A DNA stretch of 64,000 bases. Origin: Anaerolineaceae bacterium (GTDB lineage Bacteria; Chloroflexota; Anaerolineae; Anaerolineales; Anaerolineaceae). Under the pieces are notes generated by a model. It made no database searches and was not told the origin of the DNA. It saw nothing but the letters and a program-made list of their open reading frames with translations. A program made the position numbers and the translations under genes. The stretch spans positions 95,212 to 159,211 of the forward strand of contig JAENZD010000003.1 of assembly GCA_016841445.1 (NCBI GenBank), read 5' to 3'. Position 1 is the stretch's first letter. Each line of letters begins with the position of its first letter. This document shows positions 63,872 to 64,000 of this stretch, one piece after another.

Positions 63872-64000
63872 ATGAAAGAAAAATCAGGCAAAGACCTTTC
63901 AGCCCGGACATGGATTGTTATGATCGTCCTGGCCTTGACCGGTCAAATTGCATGGGCGGTCGAAAATTCATGGTTCAACACATTTGTTTATGATACGATC
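63872..64000 (+). CDS. MFS transporter, N-terminal fragment (runs off the window)
   Basis: An ATG at 63872 follows GAGGAGAGG and opens a frame that is still open at the window end (43 codons). It begins MKEKSGKDLSARTWIVMIVL and continues through ALTGQIAWAVENSWFNTFVY, the first helix of SLC45-like MFS transporters. The rest is outside the window, so the substrate is unknown. Confidence 0.75.
   Translation, partial: MKEKSGKDLSARTWIVMIVLALTGQIAWAVENSWFNTFVYDTI

Noticed and set aside
63787-63993. 68-residue frame on the plus strand at the right end
   Set aside because: It is in another frame from the MFS transporter start at 63872, which has the ribosome site and matches a known first helix.

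Overview
The window reads as a piece of an Anaerolineae-type Chloroflexota chromosome carrying an accessory block at its left end. The taxonomic call is an inference. It rests on a single-chain glycyl-tRNA synthetase (alpha and beta fused), lipoproteins with Thr/Pro-rich linkers, extended sugar ABC permeases, the geranylgeranyl-reductase and LLM-flavin families, and the lack of outer-membrane genes. No ribosomal RNA or other marker is present to confirm it.

Region 1 (1-5.3 kb) is mobile-element-like. A rightward operon encodes a zinc-ribbon protein, a Cys/His protein, a SymE-like protein, a HIRAN protein, an unknown protein and an ArdC-type antirestriction protein. It faces a leftward pair encoding a helicase-like replication ATPase and an unknown protein. 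Short hairpins sit just before four of the six rightward genes, and three copies of a CTCCAC/GTGGAG palindrome separate the converging operons. Region 2 (5.3-15.6 kb) is a defence island: a complete type I restriction-modification operon (hsdM-hsdS-hsdR) with an unknown 309-residue gene behind it, a membrane-anchored unknown protein, a HARE-HTH/Mrr/RAMA nuclease, a broken PD-(D/E)XK-like gene and an unknown membrane protein. It is visibly A+T rich and ends near a tRNA-Gln(UUG).

Region 3 (15.6-37.8 kb) is ordinary chromosome: glmU, a CNNM/CorC protein, cdd, recO and glyQS; an HUMPS-fold enzyme with a slipin; an MBL-fold protein, mutY and pcm; a CPBP protease; lipoproteins; a geranylgeranyl-reductase-type flavoprotein; a RIO kinase; a MazG-like protein; a YihY protein; the 5-oxoprolinase operon pxpBCA; and an iron-type alcohol dehydrogenase. 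Between the MazG-like and RIO genes lies a 22-codon gene with its own promoter, Shine-Dalgarno site and terminator. Region 4 (37.9-51.4 kb) holds a sugar ABC transporter without its ATPase, a gene-free stretch with large hairpins and an inverted repeat pair, a flavodoxin-like gene, a small envelope/zinc-ribbon cluster in front of a two-component system, several single enzymes, and a MerR regulator with a 19-bp-spacer promoter.

Region 5 (51.5-64 kb) holds a DnaQ-DinG helicase and a nine-gene leftward operon. That operon starts with a tandem-ACT protein and continues beta, epsilon, AtpQ-like, a, c, b-delta fusion, alpha, gamma. This is the gene order of N-type ATPases; the c subunit keeps most ligands of the Na+ site, AtpR is absent, and delta is carried on the b subunit. 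The window ends with a lipoprotein and the first 43 codons of an MFS transporter.
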